From an uncultured Flaviramulus sp. (GTDB lineage: Bacteria; Bacteroidota; Bacteroidia; Flavobacteriales; Flavobacteriaceae): a stretch of 64,000 nucleotides of DNA. Each line of letters starts with the position of its first letter. The stretch's first letter is position 1. The DNA lies in assembly GCA_947487155.1 (NCBI GenBank), contig CANKVS010000006.1:1-64000 (forward strand), read 5' to 3'. A program made the position numbers and the translations under genes. The notes under the pieces were generated by a model. It was not told where the DNA came from, searched no databases, and saw only the letters and a list, made by a program, of their open reading frames with translations. Positions 8,129 through 19,927 of this stretch are shown piece after piece.

Positions 8129-8310
8129 GCCACGAATTCACGAATGATTTTGTTTGGTTGCAGTAGATTTTATTGAGTATTTTAATTAGTTGCAGTTAAG
8201 TCTTTATTCTTTGTTCTAAAAGCGAAGCGATCTATATTCTTTTGTCGAACATTAATGTATTTTAATATTAAATAATTCATTGTTCAACATTATATTCGTG
8301 TATTAGTGGC
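8129..8310. repeat. Intergenic region bounded by 17-bp inverted repeats
   Basis: GCCACGAATTCACGAAT (8129-8145) and ATTCGTGTATTAGTGGC (8294-8310) are reverse complements at 14 of 17 positions and enclose about 150 bp of AT-rich DNA between rsmE and tsaD. No gene is evident inside. It may be a small non-autonomous mobile repeat or paired copies of a dispersed repeat. Confidence 0.5.
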
Positions 8311-8314
8311 AACC

Positions 8315-9337
8315 CTAAATCTTCAACCTAGCCGAAGCCGTTACATCCTGTTCCGCAAAATCATTTTCCAAATATTTTAAATAACCCACAATGGCTATCA
8401 TAGCAGCATTATCGGTAGTAAATTCAAATTTAGGAACGTAGGTTGTCCAGCCAAATTTTTGTTCACCATCTTTTAATGCCTTACGAATACCAGAGTTAGC
8501 CGAAACACCACCGCCAATAGCAATATGTTTAATGCCTGTTTGTTTTGTGGCAAGTTTTAACTTATCAATCAAAATACCAATAATAGTATATTGAATAGAG
8601 GCACAAATATCATTTAAATTCTCGCTAATAAAATTTGGATTCGCTTTTACTTCACGTTGAATGAAATACAGAATAGCAGTTTTAAGCCCCGAAAAGCTAA
8701 AATTTAAACCATCAACTTTAGGTTTTGTAAATTGGTAAGCTTTGGGGTTTCCTAATTGCGCACGTTTGTCAATCTCTGAACCTGCAGGGTATCCTAAACC
8801 TAATATTTTTCCGCTTTTATCGTAAGCTTCACCAACAGCATCATCAATGGTTTCGCCAATTACGTTCATATTAAAATGATTTTCAACCTTTACAATTTGG
8901 GTGTGCCCGCCAGAAATAGTCATTGCCAAAAACGGAAACGGAGGTTTTTCAAACCCTTCTTCATCAATAAAATGAGCCAAAATATGAGCTTGCATATGAT
9001 TAACATCAATAAGCGGAATGTGTAACCCATAAGCTAAAGATTTCGCAAAAGACGTACCTACTAAAAGTGAGCCCATTAAACCAGGGCCACGAGTAAAGGC
9101 TACAGCGTTGAGCTGCTCTTTTGTAATATTTGCTTTGGCAAGTGCTTGATGCACAACAGGAACTATGTTTTGTTGGTGCGCTCTAGAAGCTAATTCTGGA
9201 ACAACACCACCATACGCTTCGTGTATTTTTTGGCTTGCCACAACATTGCTTAAAATTTTACCGTTGTGTATTACAGAAGCTGCAGTATCGTCGCATGATG
9301 ACTCAATTCCGAGAATGTAAATATTTTGTGAGGACAT
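8315..9337 (-). CDS. tsaD: tRNA N6-adenosine threonylcarbamoyltransferase TsaD
   Basis: TsaD transfers the threonylcarbamoyl group to A37 of ANN-decoding tRNAs (t6A), working with TsaB/TsaE. I place the start at ATG 9337 (340 residues); the extra six residues from 9355 are not typical. The ASKHA fold shows LGIESSCDDTAAS at 9-21, the metal ligands HMQAH (His114, His118), SGGHTQIV, a nucleotide-binding GETIDDAVGEAYDK segment and IAIGGGVSANSGIR. It is divergent from tamB, the order often seen in Flavobacteriia. Confidence 0.97.
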   Translation of the reverse strand: MSSQNIYILGIESSCDDTAASVIHNGKILSNVVASQKIHEAYGGVVPELASRAHQQNIVPVVHQALAKANITKEQLNAVAFTRGPGLMGSLLVGTSFAKSLAYGLHIPLIDVNHMQAHILAHFIDEEGFEKPPFPFLAMTISGGHTQIVKVENHFNMNVIGETIDDAVGEAYDKSGKILGLGYPAGSEIDKRAQLGNPKAYQFTKPKVDGLNFSFSGLKTAILYFIQREVKANPNFISENLNDICASIQYTIIGILIDKLKLATKQTGIKHIAIGGGVSANSGIRKALKDGEQKFGWTTYVPKFEFTTDNAAMIAIVGYLKYLENDFAEQDVTASARLKI

Positions 9338-9586
9338 TATAAAAATTAGGCACAATAATTGTTAATTTTGAAAACGTGCAAACATCTGTAAACACATGTT
9401 TTTTCGTATTTACAAAACTACTCATTTATTTTTTTAATAAAATATAAATTATAGTTTGTGTAGTTTATTGTAAGCAAAAATTTGAAATAGACAATTGCTA
9501 AGAAAGTATCGTTTATTCTTAATAAAATTATAACTTTAACACATATCAAAAAAGTATTAAAAATAGCATCAAAAATAGTAGGCATT

Positions 9587-12500
9587 TTGCTACTTCTTTT
9601 CATCATTTTGGTGTTAGTACTTTCTATTCCTTCTGTTCAAACAAGTATTGGAAATTATGTTACCAACTGGCTTAATGAAGATTTTGAGACTAACATAAAT
9701 ATTGATAAAGTTGGTTTACAGTTTAATGGAGATGTAGAACTAAAAAACATTTACATTGAAGATTATAAACAAGATACGCTTATAAATATAGCCGAATTAA
9801 ACACCTCTATTTTAGGTTTTAGGAATTTATACAATGGAAAATTAGTTTTTGGAGACATTGATATTATTGATTTAGTTTTTAACATTAAAACCTATAAAGA
9901 TACCACCGATACTAATCTGGATATTTTTGTTGCTAAGTTAGAAGGTGATAAACCTAGTAAAAAAAGCGAAAATAAATTTCTGTTATCATCTAGCGATGTG
10001 TCTATTTATAACGGAATATTTAAACTTACTGATGAAAATAAAGCAAATCCAAAGAAACTTCATTTTAATAATTTAAATATTAATGCTACCAATTTTTTAA
10101 TTAACGGTAGCGATGTTAGCGCAAGAATAAATACACTGTCACTTGAAGATAGTAGAGGGTTAACTTTAGAAAATTTAATGACCAATTTTGAATATTCGCC
10201 GTCAAAAATGGCCTTTGCTAAACTACAAATAGAAACACCTAAATCTACTATAAAAGGAGACTTACTATTTACATACAATCGTGAGGATTTACAGTATTTT
10301 GAAGATAAAGTTTTAGTGTCTGCAAATTTTAACAACTCTCATGTTTTACTTAATGAATTAAATTATTTTTATGATGAGTTTGGCGATAATCAATATGCTA
10401 AATTTAGTATGGATTTATCTGGGACTTTAAACGATTTAAAAACGACAAACGTAGCGTTAGAAGCAGGTAGACGTACTAAAATTTATGGCGATTTAGATTT
10501 CAAAAATGTTTTTAATAGTGAACCAAATACGTTTTATATGGATGGTAGGTTTACAAACTTATCGTCTACTTATAAAGATTTAAAATCCATACTTCCAAAT
10601 GTTTTAGGGTCTACAATTCCAGAAACTTTCGATAGGCTAGGGGTGTTTACTGTTGTTGGTCAATCTCAAGTTACGGCATCTACTGTTATTGCAGATATTG
10701 AAATAAATACCGAGTTAGGTTTTGTAGATTCTGAACTAAATATTACTAAAACCAACGATATTGATAATGCGAAATATAAGGGCAATATTATTTTTGAAAA
10801 ATTCGACTTTGGAACATTTCTTAACGACCCAAAAGTAGGGTTAGCATCTTTAAATTTTGATGTTACAGGCGATGGTTTTATTTTAGAACATATTGATACA
10901 CAGGTAAAAGGCGATGTGTTTGAGATAGAATACAATGATTATAATTATAAGCGGATAAAAGTAGCAGGTAATGTGAGAAACAAAATTTTTGACGGAAACC
11001 TTATTGCCAACGATAAAAACTTAAACTTAAATTTTAGCGGTCTTGTAGATTTTTCAGAAGTAATAAATAAATATGATTTTGAAGCGAATGTAAATTACGC
11101 AAACTTAAATGCTTTAAACTTTATTAAAAAGGATAGTATTTCTGTTTTTCAAAGTAATGTAAAAATGAATATGAATAGTAGTAGTTACGACGATGCTATT
11201 GGTAAAATAGCGTTTAGCAACACATCATATAAAAATCAAAACGACACCTATTACTTTAAAAAGTTTAATATTTCATCAAGATTTAGTAAAGATGCTACCC
11301 GCTATATAGAAATTAATTCGCCAGATATTATTGAAGGCGACCTTAGTGGTAAGTTTGTTTTTAAAGATTTAAAGAAGCTTTTAGAAAACTCGTTAGGGCA
11401 TATTTATACAAATTATATTCCGCACGACGTAGGAGCAAACCAAGAGATAGATTTTAATTTTAAAATATATAATAAAATTCTAGAGGTTTTTTATCCGCAA
11501 ATTGAACTAGGTAAAAACACCTATGTGCGAGGTCGTGTAGAAAGCGACGAAAAGCAATTTAGGCTTACGTTTAAATCGCCTAAAATAAAGTTGTCAGAAA
11601 ATTTTATTGAACATATTGAATTACAGGTTGATAATAGTAACCCGTTATTTAATACTTATGTAGAAGCAAAAAAACTAAACACCGAATATTATAACGTTTC
11701 TAATTTTAATTTAATTAATGTAACAGTAAACGATACGTTGTTTATGCGTTCGGAATTTGACGGTGGTAAGAGAAACAACGATAGCTATAACTTAAGCTTT
11801 TATCATACTATAAACGAAAACAATGAATCTGTAATTGGTTTCAAAAAATCTGATGTTACTATTAAAGATAATAAGTGGTTTATTAATGAAAATAATAATC
11901 GTTTTAATAAAGTATCATTCGATAAAAAACTAACAATATTTGCTTTAGATGCATTTAAAATAAAACATAATAACGAAGAGATTAATCTTTCTGGATTTAT
12001 AAAAGATTCTACTCAAAAAGATTTGAAGCTTAATTTTAAAAATGTCGATTTAGCAAAAATAACGCCAGATATTGATAGCTTGTCGTTAGACGGTAATGTA
12101 AACGGGAAGTTAGATATACTTCAGCAAAACGGCAGTTATTTACCAAACTCCTCAGTTGTTATAAACAATTTTAAAGTTAATAAATTTCCCTTAGGTAATT
12201 TTGATGCAACCATAGCAGGAAACAAAGATTTAACCAATTATAATGTTAATGCCACTATAAAAAATGATATATCAGAATCCTTTAGTGCAAAAGGAAATAT
12301 TAGTGTAGCTAAAAAGAAAACCAATATTAATGTGGGTTTAGATTTTAACAATTTTAGCTTACAACCATTAAACCCGTTGTTAGATGGTGTTTTAAGTAAA
12401 ATTAGAGGGCTGGTTGATGGTAAAGCAAAAATAATTGGAAATATAAAACGACCAGATATAACTGGAGTTCTCACGGTTAATAAGGCAGGATTTGGCATTC

Positions 12501-14008
12501 CGTATCTTAATGTCGATTATGCTTTTAACGAAAAAGCCTCAGTAACACTTAAAGAGCAAAGTTTCGTTTTTAATAATATTCAACTTACCGATACTAAGTA
12601 CAATTCAAAAGGCATGCTAAACGGGAGTTTGAGTCATGTTAATTTATCAGATTGGAGTTTAGATTTGGGCTTAAAAACACGTCCAAACGAAAAATTATTA
12701 GTTTTAGATACTAAAGAAGCCGAAGATGTATTGTATTACGGAACAGGTTTTATTGGGGGTAATGCAAGTATTGTTGGACCAACAGACGAGTTGGTTATTA
12801 ATGTTGAAGGTGAAACAAAACCAGGAACAGTTTTTAAAATACCGCTTAGCGATACCGAATCTTTTGGAGATAATTCCTTTATACACACCATAACAAAAGA
12901 AGAAAAATTAGCTAGAATTCAGGGGATCGATGTCACCTATAAAGACATTAAAGGTCTTGAACTTGATTTTGATTTAGACGTTACCGAAGATGCTGAAATA
13001 GAAATTATTTTTGATAAAAGCACAGGGCATTCTTTAAAAGGACGTGGAGCTGGAAATTTATTGGTTGAAATTAATACCAACGGAAAGTTTAAAATGTGGG
13101 GTGATTTTTCGGTGTTTGAAGGGATTTATAACTTCTCCTATGGCGGTATAGTAGCCAAACAGTTTGTTGTGGAACCAGGTGGCACGTTGGCTTGGGAAGG
13201 GGAACCATTAAATGCTATAATCAACATGGAAGCCATATACAAAACACAGGCTAATCCTTCACCCTTACTAGATAACCCTATAAATAGAAGAATTCCTGTT
13301 GAATTAAAAATTAGGTTAACAGAAAATTTAGAGCAACCAGTTCCAGACTTTAGTTTTGAGTTTCCTAATGTAAATTCTACTATAAAATCTGAGCTTCAAT
13401 ACCGATTGCAAAATAAAGATTATAGAGATAATCAAGCATTATATTTCTTAACAACAGGTGGCTCATTTCAAAGTAGAGGACTAAACGAACTCAATTTTTC
13501 GGGTACAATTGCAGAACGTTTAAATGGTATAGTAAACGGAATTTTTACAAATGGTGATGGTAAGTTTAATGTAGGTTTAAATTACGAAGCTGGAGAAAAC
13601 AGACCAGATTATAGAACAGACGGTAGGTTTGGAGTAACCCTACAAACGCAAATAAGCGATAAAGTACTTATAAACGGTAAAGTAGGTGTGCCCGTTGGTG
13701 GTGCTGGAGCTAACGAAACAGTTATTGCTGGCGATGTGGAAATAAACTTTCTTTTAAATGAAGAAGGCACATTAACCGCCAAAGTATTTAATAGAGAAAA
13801 CAGCATTAGAAATTTTGGTGAAGCGATTGGTTATACACAAGGTGTGGGGATGTCGTATAGCTTAGACTTTGATACGTTTAAAGAACTTATTCAAGAATTA
13901 TTCAAAAAAAATAAAAAGAATAATGAAACTGTTGAAGAAAAAATCGAGGAAAATAATCCGAATAAAACACCCGATTTTGTAAGTTATAAACCATCTTCAA
14001 AGAAATAA
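9587..14008 (+). CDS. tamB: Translocation/assembly module TamB-like protein (DUF490)
   Basis: A very large, mostly beta-strand protein (about 1473 residues) with one N-terminal membrane anchor, the architecture of TamB/AsmA-like bridge proteins linking inner and outer membrane. The N-terminal anchor (LLLFIILVLVLSIPSV) is followed by long repetitive beta-structure and a C-terminal DUF490 domain (about 1050-1440; MWGDFSVFEGIYNFSYGG, then GEGTL-type strands). Such proteins assist outer-membrane biogenesis or phospholipid transport. The start is uncertain: the frame is open upstream, encoding a basic KKVLKIASK stretch typical of the true N-terminus, but has no ATG or GTG there. The TTG at 9587 lies inside the anchor. 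The initiator may be a rare codon near 9545. Confidence 0.85.
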   Translation: MLLLFIILVLVLSIPSVQTSIGNYVTNWLNEDFETNINIDKVGLQFNGDVELKNIYIEDYKQDTLINIAELNTSILGFRNLYNGKLVFGDIDIIDLVFNIKTYKDTTDTNLDIFVAKLEGDKPSKKSENKFLLSSSDVSIYNGIFKLTDENKANPKKLHFNNLNINATNFLINGSDVSARINTLSLEDSRGLTLENLMTNFEYSPSKMAFAKLQIETPKSTIKGDLLFTYNREDLQYFEDKVLVSANFNNSHVLLNELNYFYDEFGDNQYAKFSMDLSGTLNDLKTTNVALEAGRRTKIYGDLDFKNVFNSEPNTFYMDGRFTNLSSTYKDLKSILPNVLGSTIPETFDRLGVFTVVGQSQVTASTVIADIEINTELGFVDSELNITKTNDIDNAKYKGNIIFEKFDFGTFLNDPKVGLASLNFDVTGDGFILEHIDTQVKGDVFEIEYNDYNYKRIKVAGNVRNKIFDGNLIANDKNLNLNFSGLVDFSEVINKYDFEANVNYANLNALNFIKKDSISVFQSNVKMNMNSSSYDDAIGKIAFSNTSYKNQNDTYYFKKFNISSRFSKDATRYIEINSPDIIEGDLSGKFVFKDLKKLLENSLGHIYTNYIPHDVGANQEIDFNFKIYNKILEVFYPQIELGKNTYVRGRVESDEKQFRLTFKSPKIKLSENFIEHIELQVDNSNPLFNTYVEAKKLNTEYYNVSNFNLINVTVNDTLFMRSEFDGGKRNNDSYNLSFYHTINENNESVIGFKKSDVTIKDNKWFINENNNRFNKVSFDKKLTIFALDAFKIKHNNEEINLSGFIKDSTQKDLKLNFKNVDLAKITPDIDSLSLDGNVNGKLDILQQNGSYLPNSSVVINNFKVNKFPLGNFDATIAGNKDLTNYNVNATIKNDISESFSAKGNISVAKKKTNINVGLDFNNFSLQPLNPLLDGVLSKIRGLVDGKAKIIGNIKRPDITGVLTVNKAGFGIPYLNVDYAFNEKASVTLKEQSFVFNNIQLTDTKYNSKGMLNGSLSHVNLSDWSLDLGLKTRPNEKLLVLDTKEAEDVLYYGTGFIGGNASIVGPTDELVINVEGETKPGTVFKIPLSDTESFGDNSFIHTITKEEKLARIQGIDVTYKDIKGLELDFDLDVTEDAEIEIIFDKSTGHSLKGRGAGNLLVEINTNGKFKMWGDFSVFEGIYNFSYGGIVAKQFVVEPGGTLAWEGEPLNAIINMEAIYKTQANPSPLLDNPINRRIPVELKIRLTENLEQPVPDFSFEFPNVNSTIKSELQYRLQNKDYRDNQALYFLTTGGSFQSRGLNELNFSGTIAERLNGIVNGIFTNGDGKFNVGLNYEAGENRPDYRTDGRFGVTLQTQISDKVLINGKVGVPVGGAGANETVIAGDVEINFLLNEEGTLTAKVFNRENSIRNFGEAIGYTQGVGMSYSLDFDTFKELIQELFKKNKKNNETVEEKIEENNPNKTPDFVSYKPSSKK

Positions 14009-14166
14009 AATAAGCAATTATTGTCTTGTTTTACTGCATTTTCCACAACAGAAAAGTTTTTTTTATTAACTAAAACGTTATAGTTTAACAACTATCGTTA
14101 AAATAAAGTAAATGCTATGTTTATTAGGTTTTTCTTTAGTAATTTTACTGTGTAATTTTATAGTTA

Positions 14167-16172
<2,006 letters not shown>

Positions 16173-16183
16173 TAGTATTAATT

Positions 16184-16227
16184 ACTCCACAGAATTATTA
16201 AAAGTAGTTCTGTGGAGTTTCTTATTT
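16184..16227 (+). terminator. Rho-independent terminator after gapA
   Basis: A perfect 11-bp stem, ACTCCACAGAA (16184-16194) with TTCTGTGGAGT (16208-16218), 13-nt loop, followed by a T-rich tract (TTTCTTATTTT). It ends the pfkA-gapA operon 11 bp after the gapA stop. The next gene begins 9 bp beyond the T-rich tract, so it needs read-through or its own initiation close by. Confidence 0.85.
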
Positions 16228-16235
16228 TAAAACTT

Positions 16236-17096
16236 ATGATTTTAATAGTTGATAGTGGTTCTACAAAATGCGATTGGGTTGCAGTAGATAAAGATGGAAA
16301 TCAAACTCTGGAAAAGATGCGTACAAAAGGTCTTAATCCAGCTATTTTGCCAGAAAAAAAATTACGAAAACGAATTAAAAAAAATAAGGACTTACAAAAT
16401 AATCGTAAAGATATAACCCACGTATTTTTTTATGGTGCTGGTTGTGGTACAGAAAAACCTAATGCGCTATTAACAAAAGTACTTAAAGACATCTTTTTTA
16501 ATGCAGAAATTCATGTGCATGAAGATACTATGGCTGCAGTGTATTCTACTATAAATCATGAAGAAGAACAAGCTGTAGTTTGTATTCTAGGAACAGGTTC
16601 TAATTGTAGTTATTTTGATGGTAAAGAAGAGCATCAAAAAGTGAAATCTTTAGGGTATTCCATCATGGATGATGCTTCAGGAAACTACTATGGTCGTCAA
16701 TTAATAAGAGATTATTACTTTAACCACATGCCAGAAGATATTAGAGTAGCCTTTTCTCATAAGTATAATGTAAGCGACGATTATATTAAGTATAATTTAT
16801 ATAAGCAAGGTAATCCTAATGCTTATTTAGCAGCATTTGCTGAGTTTATGTTTTTAAATAAAGAGTCTGAATACATACAAAACCTTATTAAGGACGGTAT
16901 TAGGCTGTTTGCTAAAAATATGATAATGCAATTTGCAGAAGAAGTAAAAACTGTTCCTGTTCATTTTGCTGGATCTATAGCATATTTTGCTCAAGATGAA
17001 ATAAAAGAAGTTGCAACCGAAATGGGCTTCAAAGTAGGGAATATTGTGCGCAGACCTATTGAAGGATTAGTATCTTTTCATACAAGTAAACTATAA
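16236..17096 (+). CDS. BadF/BadG/BcrA/BcrD-type ATPase, N-acetylglucosamine kinase-like
   Basis: A 286-residue ASKHA-fold kinase. I take ATG 16236, which places the phosphate-1 loop LIVDSGSTKCDW at the N-terminus as in the family; a frame opening at 16212 overlaps the terminator stem. Other motifs are HEDTMAAVYS, a phosphate-2 region AVVCILGTGSNCSYFDG, DDASGNYYGRQL and the adenosine loop VHFAGSIAYF. Members phosphorylate N-acetylglucosamine or related sugars; others act in unrelated activase systems. Its place after pfkA/gapA and the absence of an Fe-S activase motif favour a sugar kinase. The exact substrate is not certain. Confidence 0.75.
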   Translation: MILIVDSGSTKCDWVAVDKDGNQTLEKMRTKGLNPAILPEKKLRKRIKKNKDLQNNRKDITHVFFYGAGCGTEKPNALLTKVLKDIFFNAEIHVHEDTMAAVYSTINHEEEQAVVCILGTGSNCSYFDGKEEHQKVKSLGYSIMDDASGNYYGRQLIRDYYFNHMPEDIRVAFSHKYNVSDDYIKYNLYKQGNPNAYLAAFAEFMFLNKESEYIQNLIKDGIRLFAKNMIMQFAEEVKTVPVHFAGSIAYFAQDEIKEVATEMGFKVGNIVRRPIEGLVSFHTSKL

Positions 17097-17120
17097 AACT
17101 ATTCTAAACAATTAAAGTTT

Positions 17121-18350
17121 TTGCATAAACACGCAGCGCTTTATATTTCTAATAAAGATAATAAGTATCAACTTATTGAGCGTATCGTGTCTGGGCAATT
17201 TACTGTTGATTTCTCAAATTTAAAAGGTGCCGTATTTTCTGAGAAAACATTAAATAAATTTATAGATGATGAAACCCGTCATGACGAATTTAATGTTATT
17301 ACCAGTACAACAAATAGTTTGTTAAACTCTTCAGAAGGCGAACGAAAAAAAGCACTACTTAATCATCTTATTTTACAAAACCCAGAATATATTATAGTAG
17401 ATAATGTGTTTGGTAATTTAGATATCAATGCTCAAAAAGATATTGAAAATACCCTAACAACATTAAGTGCTAAAATCCCTGTTATTCAAATAACAAAAAG
17501 AAAAAACGATATACTGTCTTTTATAAAGCAGGTGTATTGTTTTAAACATGATGCTTTTGTTTTGTTTAACATTAAAGATGCTAATACACTTGAAGCAACT
17601 AATTTTGCATATAATTTGCCACAACCTTATAATCCAATAACAACGCAGTACAACCCTTTAGTCAAATTTAGTAACGTTACCATTGCCTATGGCGATAGAA
17701 CGATTGTAAATGAAATTAATTGGGAAATTAAATCGGGAGAGTTTTGGCAATTAATTGGTCCTAATGGTTCTGGAAAAAGTACACTTTTAAGTCTTATTTC
17801 TGGTGATAATCCTAAAGCATATAATCAAGACATTATTTTATTTGGAATAAAAAAAGGGAGTGGAGAAACTGTTTGGGATATTAAAAAGAAAATAGGCTAT
17901 TTTTCATCCGAATATTTAAGAGGGTTTGAACGTTTACATTCTATTCAAAACATGATTATTTCTGGATTTTTCGATTCTATTGGGCTTTATAAAATCCCAA
18001 CAGATAGGCAAGTTATGCTAGCTGAAAAATGGCTAAATGTGTTAGGAATGTCCAGTATTAAAAACAAATCGTTTTTGTCTTTATCTAAAGGACATCAACG
18101 CCTAGTGCTAATTGCTAGAGCTATGGTAAAACACCCACCATTACTTATTTTAGACGAACCTACAAACGGGTTGGATGATAATGATGCTACATTATTTTCA
18201 AAACTGGTAAATAAAATCGCTTTAGAAACAGATACAGCTATTTTATATGTATCTCACAGAAAAGAGAAGCGTCTTTTAGAACCAGATTTTGTTTACGAAT
18301 TAGTGCCACACAAAACAGGCTCCATTGGAAAATACATTAAAAATTCTTAA
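17121..18350 (+). CDS. ModF-like ABC ATPase with degenerate first half
   Basis: A 409-residue soluble protein with two ABC ATPase halves. The C-terminal half is complete: Walker A GPNGSGKST (213-221), signature LSKGHQRL (321-328), Walker B LLILDEP (341-347) and an H-loop VSH. The N-terminal half keeps a signature-like SSEGERKKALL (70-80) and a Walker-B-like YIIVDN (90-95) but has no Walker A, so it probably cannot hydrolyse ATP. This matches the ModF/PhrA group, for which no permease is nearby. The start is TTG at 17121, 24 bp after the kinase gene; no better start is visible. Confidence 0.75.
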   Translation: MHKHAALYISNKDNKYQLIERIVSGQFTVDFSNLKGAVFSEKTLNKFIDDETRHDEFNVITSTTNSLLNSSEGERKKALLNHLILQNPEYIIVDNVFGNLDINAQKDIENTLTTLSAKIPVIQITKRKNDILSFIKQVYCFKHDAFVLFNIKDANTLEATNFAYNLPQPYNPITTQYNPLVKFSNVTIAYGDRTIVNEINWEIKSGEFWQLIGPNGSGKSTLLSLISGDNPKAYNQDIILFGIKKGSGETVWDIKKKIGYFSSEYLRGFERLHSIQNMIISGFFDSIGLYKIPTDRQVMLAEKWLNVLGMSSIKNKSFLSLSKGHQRLVLIARAMVKHPPLLILDEPTNGLDDNDATLFSKLVNKIALETDTAILYVSHRKEKRLLEPDFVYELVPHKTGSIGKYIKNS

Positions 18351-18445
18351 TTGTTTCAAAAGCGAAACAGAAATTATTGTAATTAATACACGCTTTCATT
18401 TTACTATTTAATATCTTTATAAACAAGTTTTATAAAACACCTTTA

Positions 18446-19864
18446 ATGTCTTTATTTCAAAGTGTATTTATGTCTTCTAAAATAAAATTTGCTTTATCAT
18501 TTTTTATTGTAATAGTTGCGATAGTTGCTTTTTTAATTGGTTTTAATAGTATTGAATCAGTGAACAGCCTAAAACTAGCCGCATTAATACTTTCTATTGT
18601 TGTTGTTATATTGCTTTTTGCAATATCGTACTTTTTAAAAGATAAGCGGGGGAATGATTCAGAATTATTAAAATTATTGGGTGTTGTAAAGGATTTAGAA
18701 AAGAAACTAGAAGAAGCTAATGATTTTTCAGACCATCAGGCCATTTATTTAGCCAATATGAGTCATGAAATTCGTACGCCACTAAGTACTATAATAGGCA
18801 TGTTAAATATGCTTGATCATTCAGATTTGAATGAAGATCAGAAAATACAAGTTGAAATTGCCGAATATTCTTCTAAGCATTTATTGCAGTTGGTAAACAT
18901 GATTTTAGATAATTCTGAAGTGAGCTCAGAAGATATAAAACTAAATGTTGTCCCTGTAAATTTAGAATCAGATCTCACAAAATTATTTAAAGTTTTTGAA
19001 TATCAGGCTTGGGATAAGGGCTTAGAGTTTGAATACAAATTCTTATCTGAAGTTAAAAGGAAATTCTCCTTGTTAGTAGATTCTACAAGAGTTCAGCAAG
19101 TATTAATTAATTTAATTAATAACGCTATTAAGTTTACAAATGCAGGAAAAATTTCAATTATTGTAGATCAGACTGTTGGTATTGACGACGATCAAATTAT
19201 ATCGTTTTATGTTAAAGATACGGGAATTGGCATGCGACCATACGAGGTGAGAAATATTTTTGAAAATTCTAAAAAATTAGAATCACCAACAAGTAAAGAT
19301 TATAGAGGTCGTGGTATTGGGCTTTCTATTTCTCATCAACTTGTAAAATTAATGGGCGGCGAGTTAAAAATTGAAAGTAAAGAAAATGAAGGAACAACGT
19401 TCTATTTTAGTCTTCAGTTAAAAAAGACTTTAAATGTGAAGGTGGAAAGTGTTGAATTAAAACCAATGCTATTAAATAAGCTTAATGTACTTGTAGCCGA
19501 AGATAATATTATGAACCAAAAGGTGATTAAGTTTTTATTAGAGCAACAAGGGGCAGACTGTACTTTTGCAAAAAATGGTGTTGAAGCTGTTGAGTTATTT
19601 AAAATTCTTGATTTCGATATGGTTTTTATGGATATTTATATGCCAGATTTAGATGGTTATCAAGCAACCAAAAAAATTAAGAGAACTAAAAAATATGCAG
19701 AAAATAATATTCCTATAGTAGCAGTGTCTGCAAGCGCTTTTCAAGACGATATAACTTCGGCTAAGGCTGCTGGTATTGATGATTTTTTATCAAAACCAAT
19801 AGAGGTTTTAAAACTAAAAGCACTTTTAAATAAATATACTGTAGTAAAAAATGAAATGAGTTAA
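18446..19864 (+). CDS. Hybrid sensor histidine kinase/response regulator, no periplasmic sensor
   Basis: A 472-residue membrane kinase. Two adjacent membrane helices (about 14-34 and 42-63) enclose only a short loop. They are followed by a coiled coil (about 72-95), HisKA with phospho-acceptor His107 in NMSHEIRTPLS, a HATPase domain (N box LINLINNAIKFTN, G boxes DTGIGM and GRGIGLSIS) and a C-terminal receiver domain with AEDN, phospho-acceptor Asp396 in VFMDIYMPD and the conserved Lys in LSKPIE. With no extracellular domain it must sense through the membrane, the cytoplasm or a partner. It ends with the receiver, so phosphate must pass to a separate Hpt or regulator not seen here. Confidence 0.9.
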   Translation: MSLFQSVFMSSKIKFALSFFIVIVAIVAFLIGFNSIESVNSLKLAALILSIVVVILLFAISYFLKDKRGNDSELLKLLGVVKDLEKKLEEANDFSDHQAIYLANMSHEIRTPLSTIIGMLNMLDHSDLNEDQKIQVEIAEYSSKHLLQLVNMILDNSEVSSEDIKLNVVPVNLESDLTKLFKVFEYQAWDKGLEFEYKFLSEVKRKFSLLVDSTRVQQVLINLINNAIKFTNAGKISIIVDQTVGIDDDQIISFYVKDTGIGMRPYEVRNIFENSKKLESPTSKDYRGRGIGLSISHQLVKLMGGELKIESKENEGTTFYFSLQLKKTLNVKVESVELKPMLLNKLNVLVAEDNIMNQKVIKFLLEQQGADCTFAKNGVEAVELFKILDFDMVFMDIYMPDLDGYQATKKIKRTKKYAENNIPIVAVSASAFQDDITSAKAAGIDDFLSKPIEVLKLKALLNKYTVVKNEMS

Positions 19865-19927
19865 TAACAGGTTTAGTTGTTAATAGAGATTTAAATTATC
19901 TGAAAACTTTTATGTCTGTTATTTCAA

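Noticed and set aside
9418..9606. Minus-strand open frame in the tsaD-tamB gap
   Set aside because: Low-complexity Ile/Phe/Lys-rich product that overlaps the tamB anchor region; it lies in a bidirectional promoter area.
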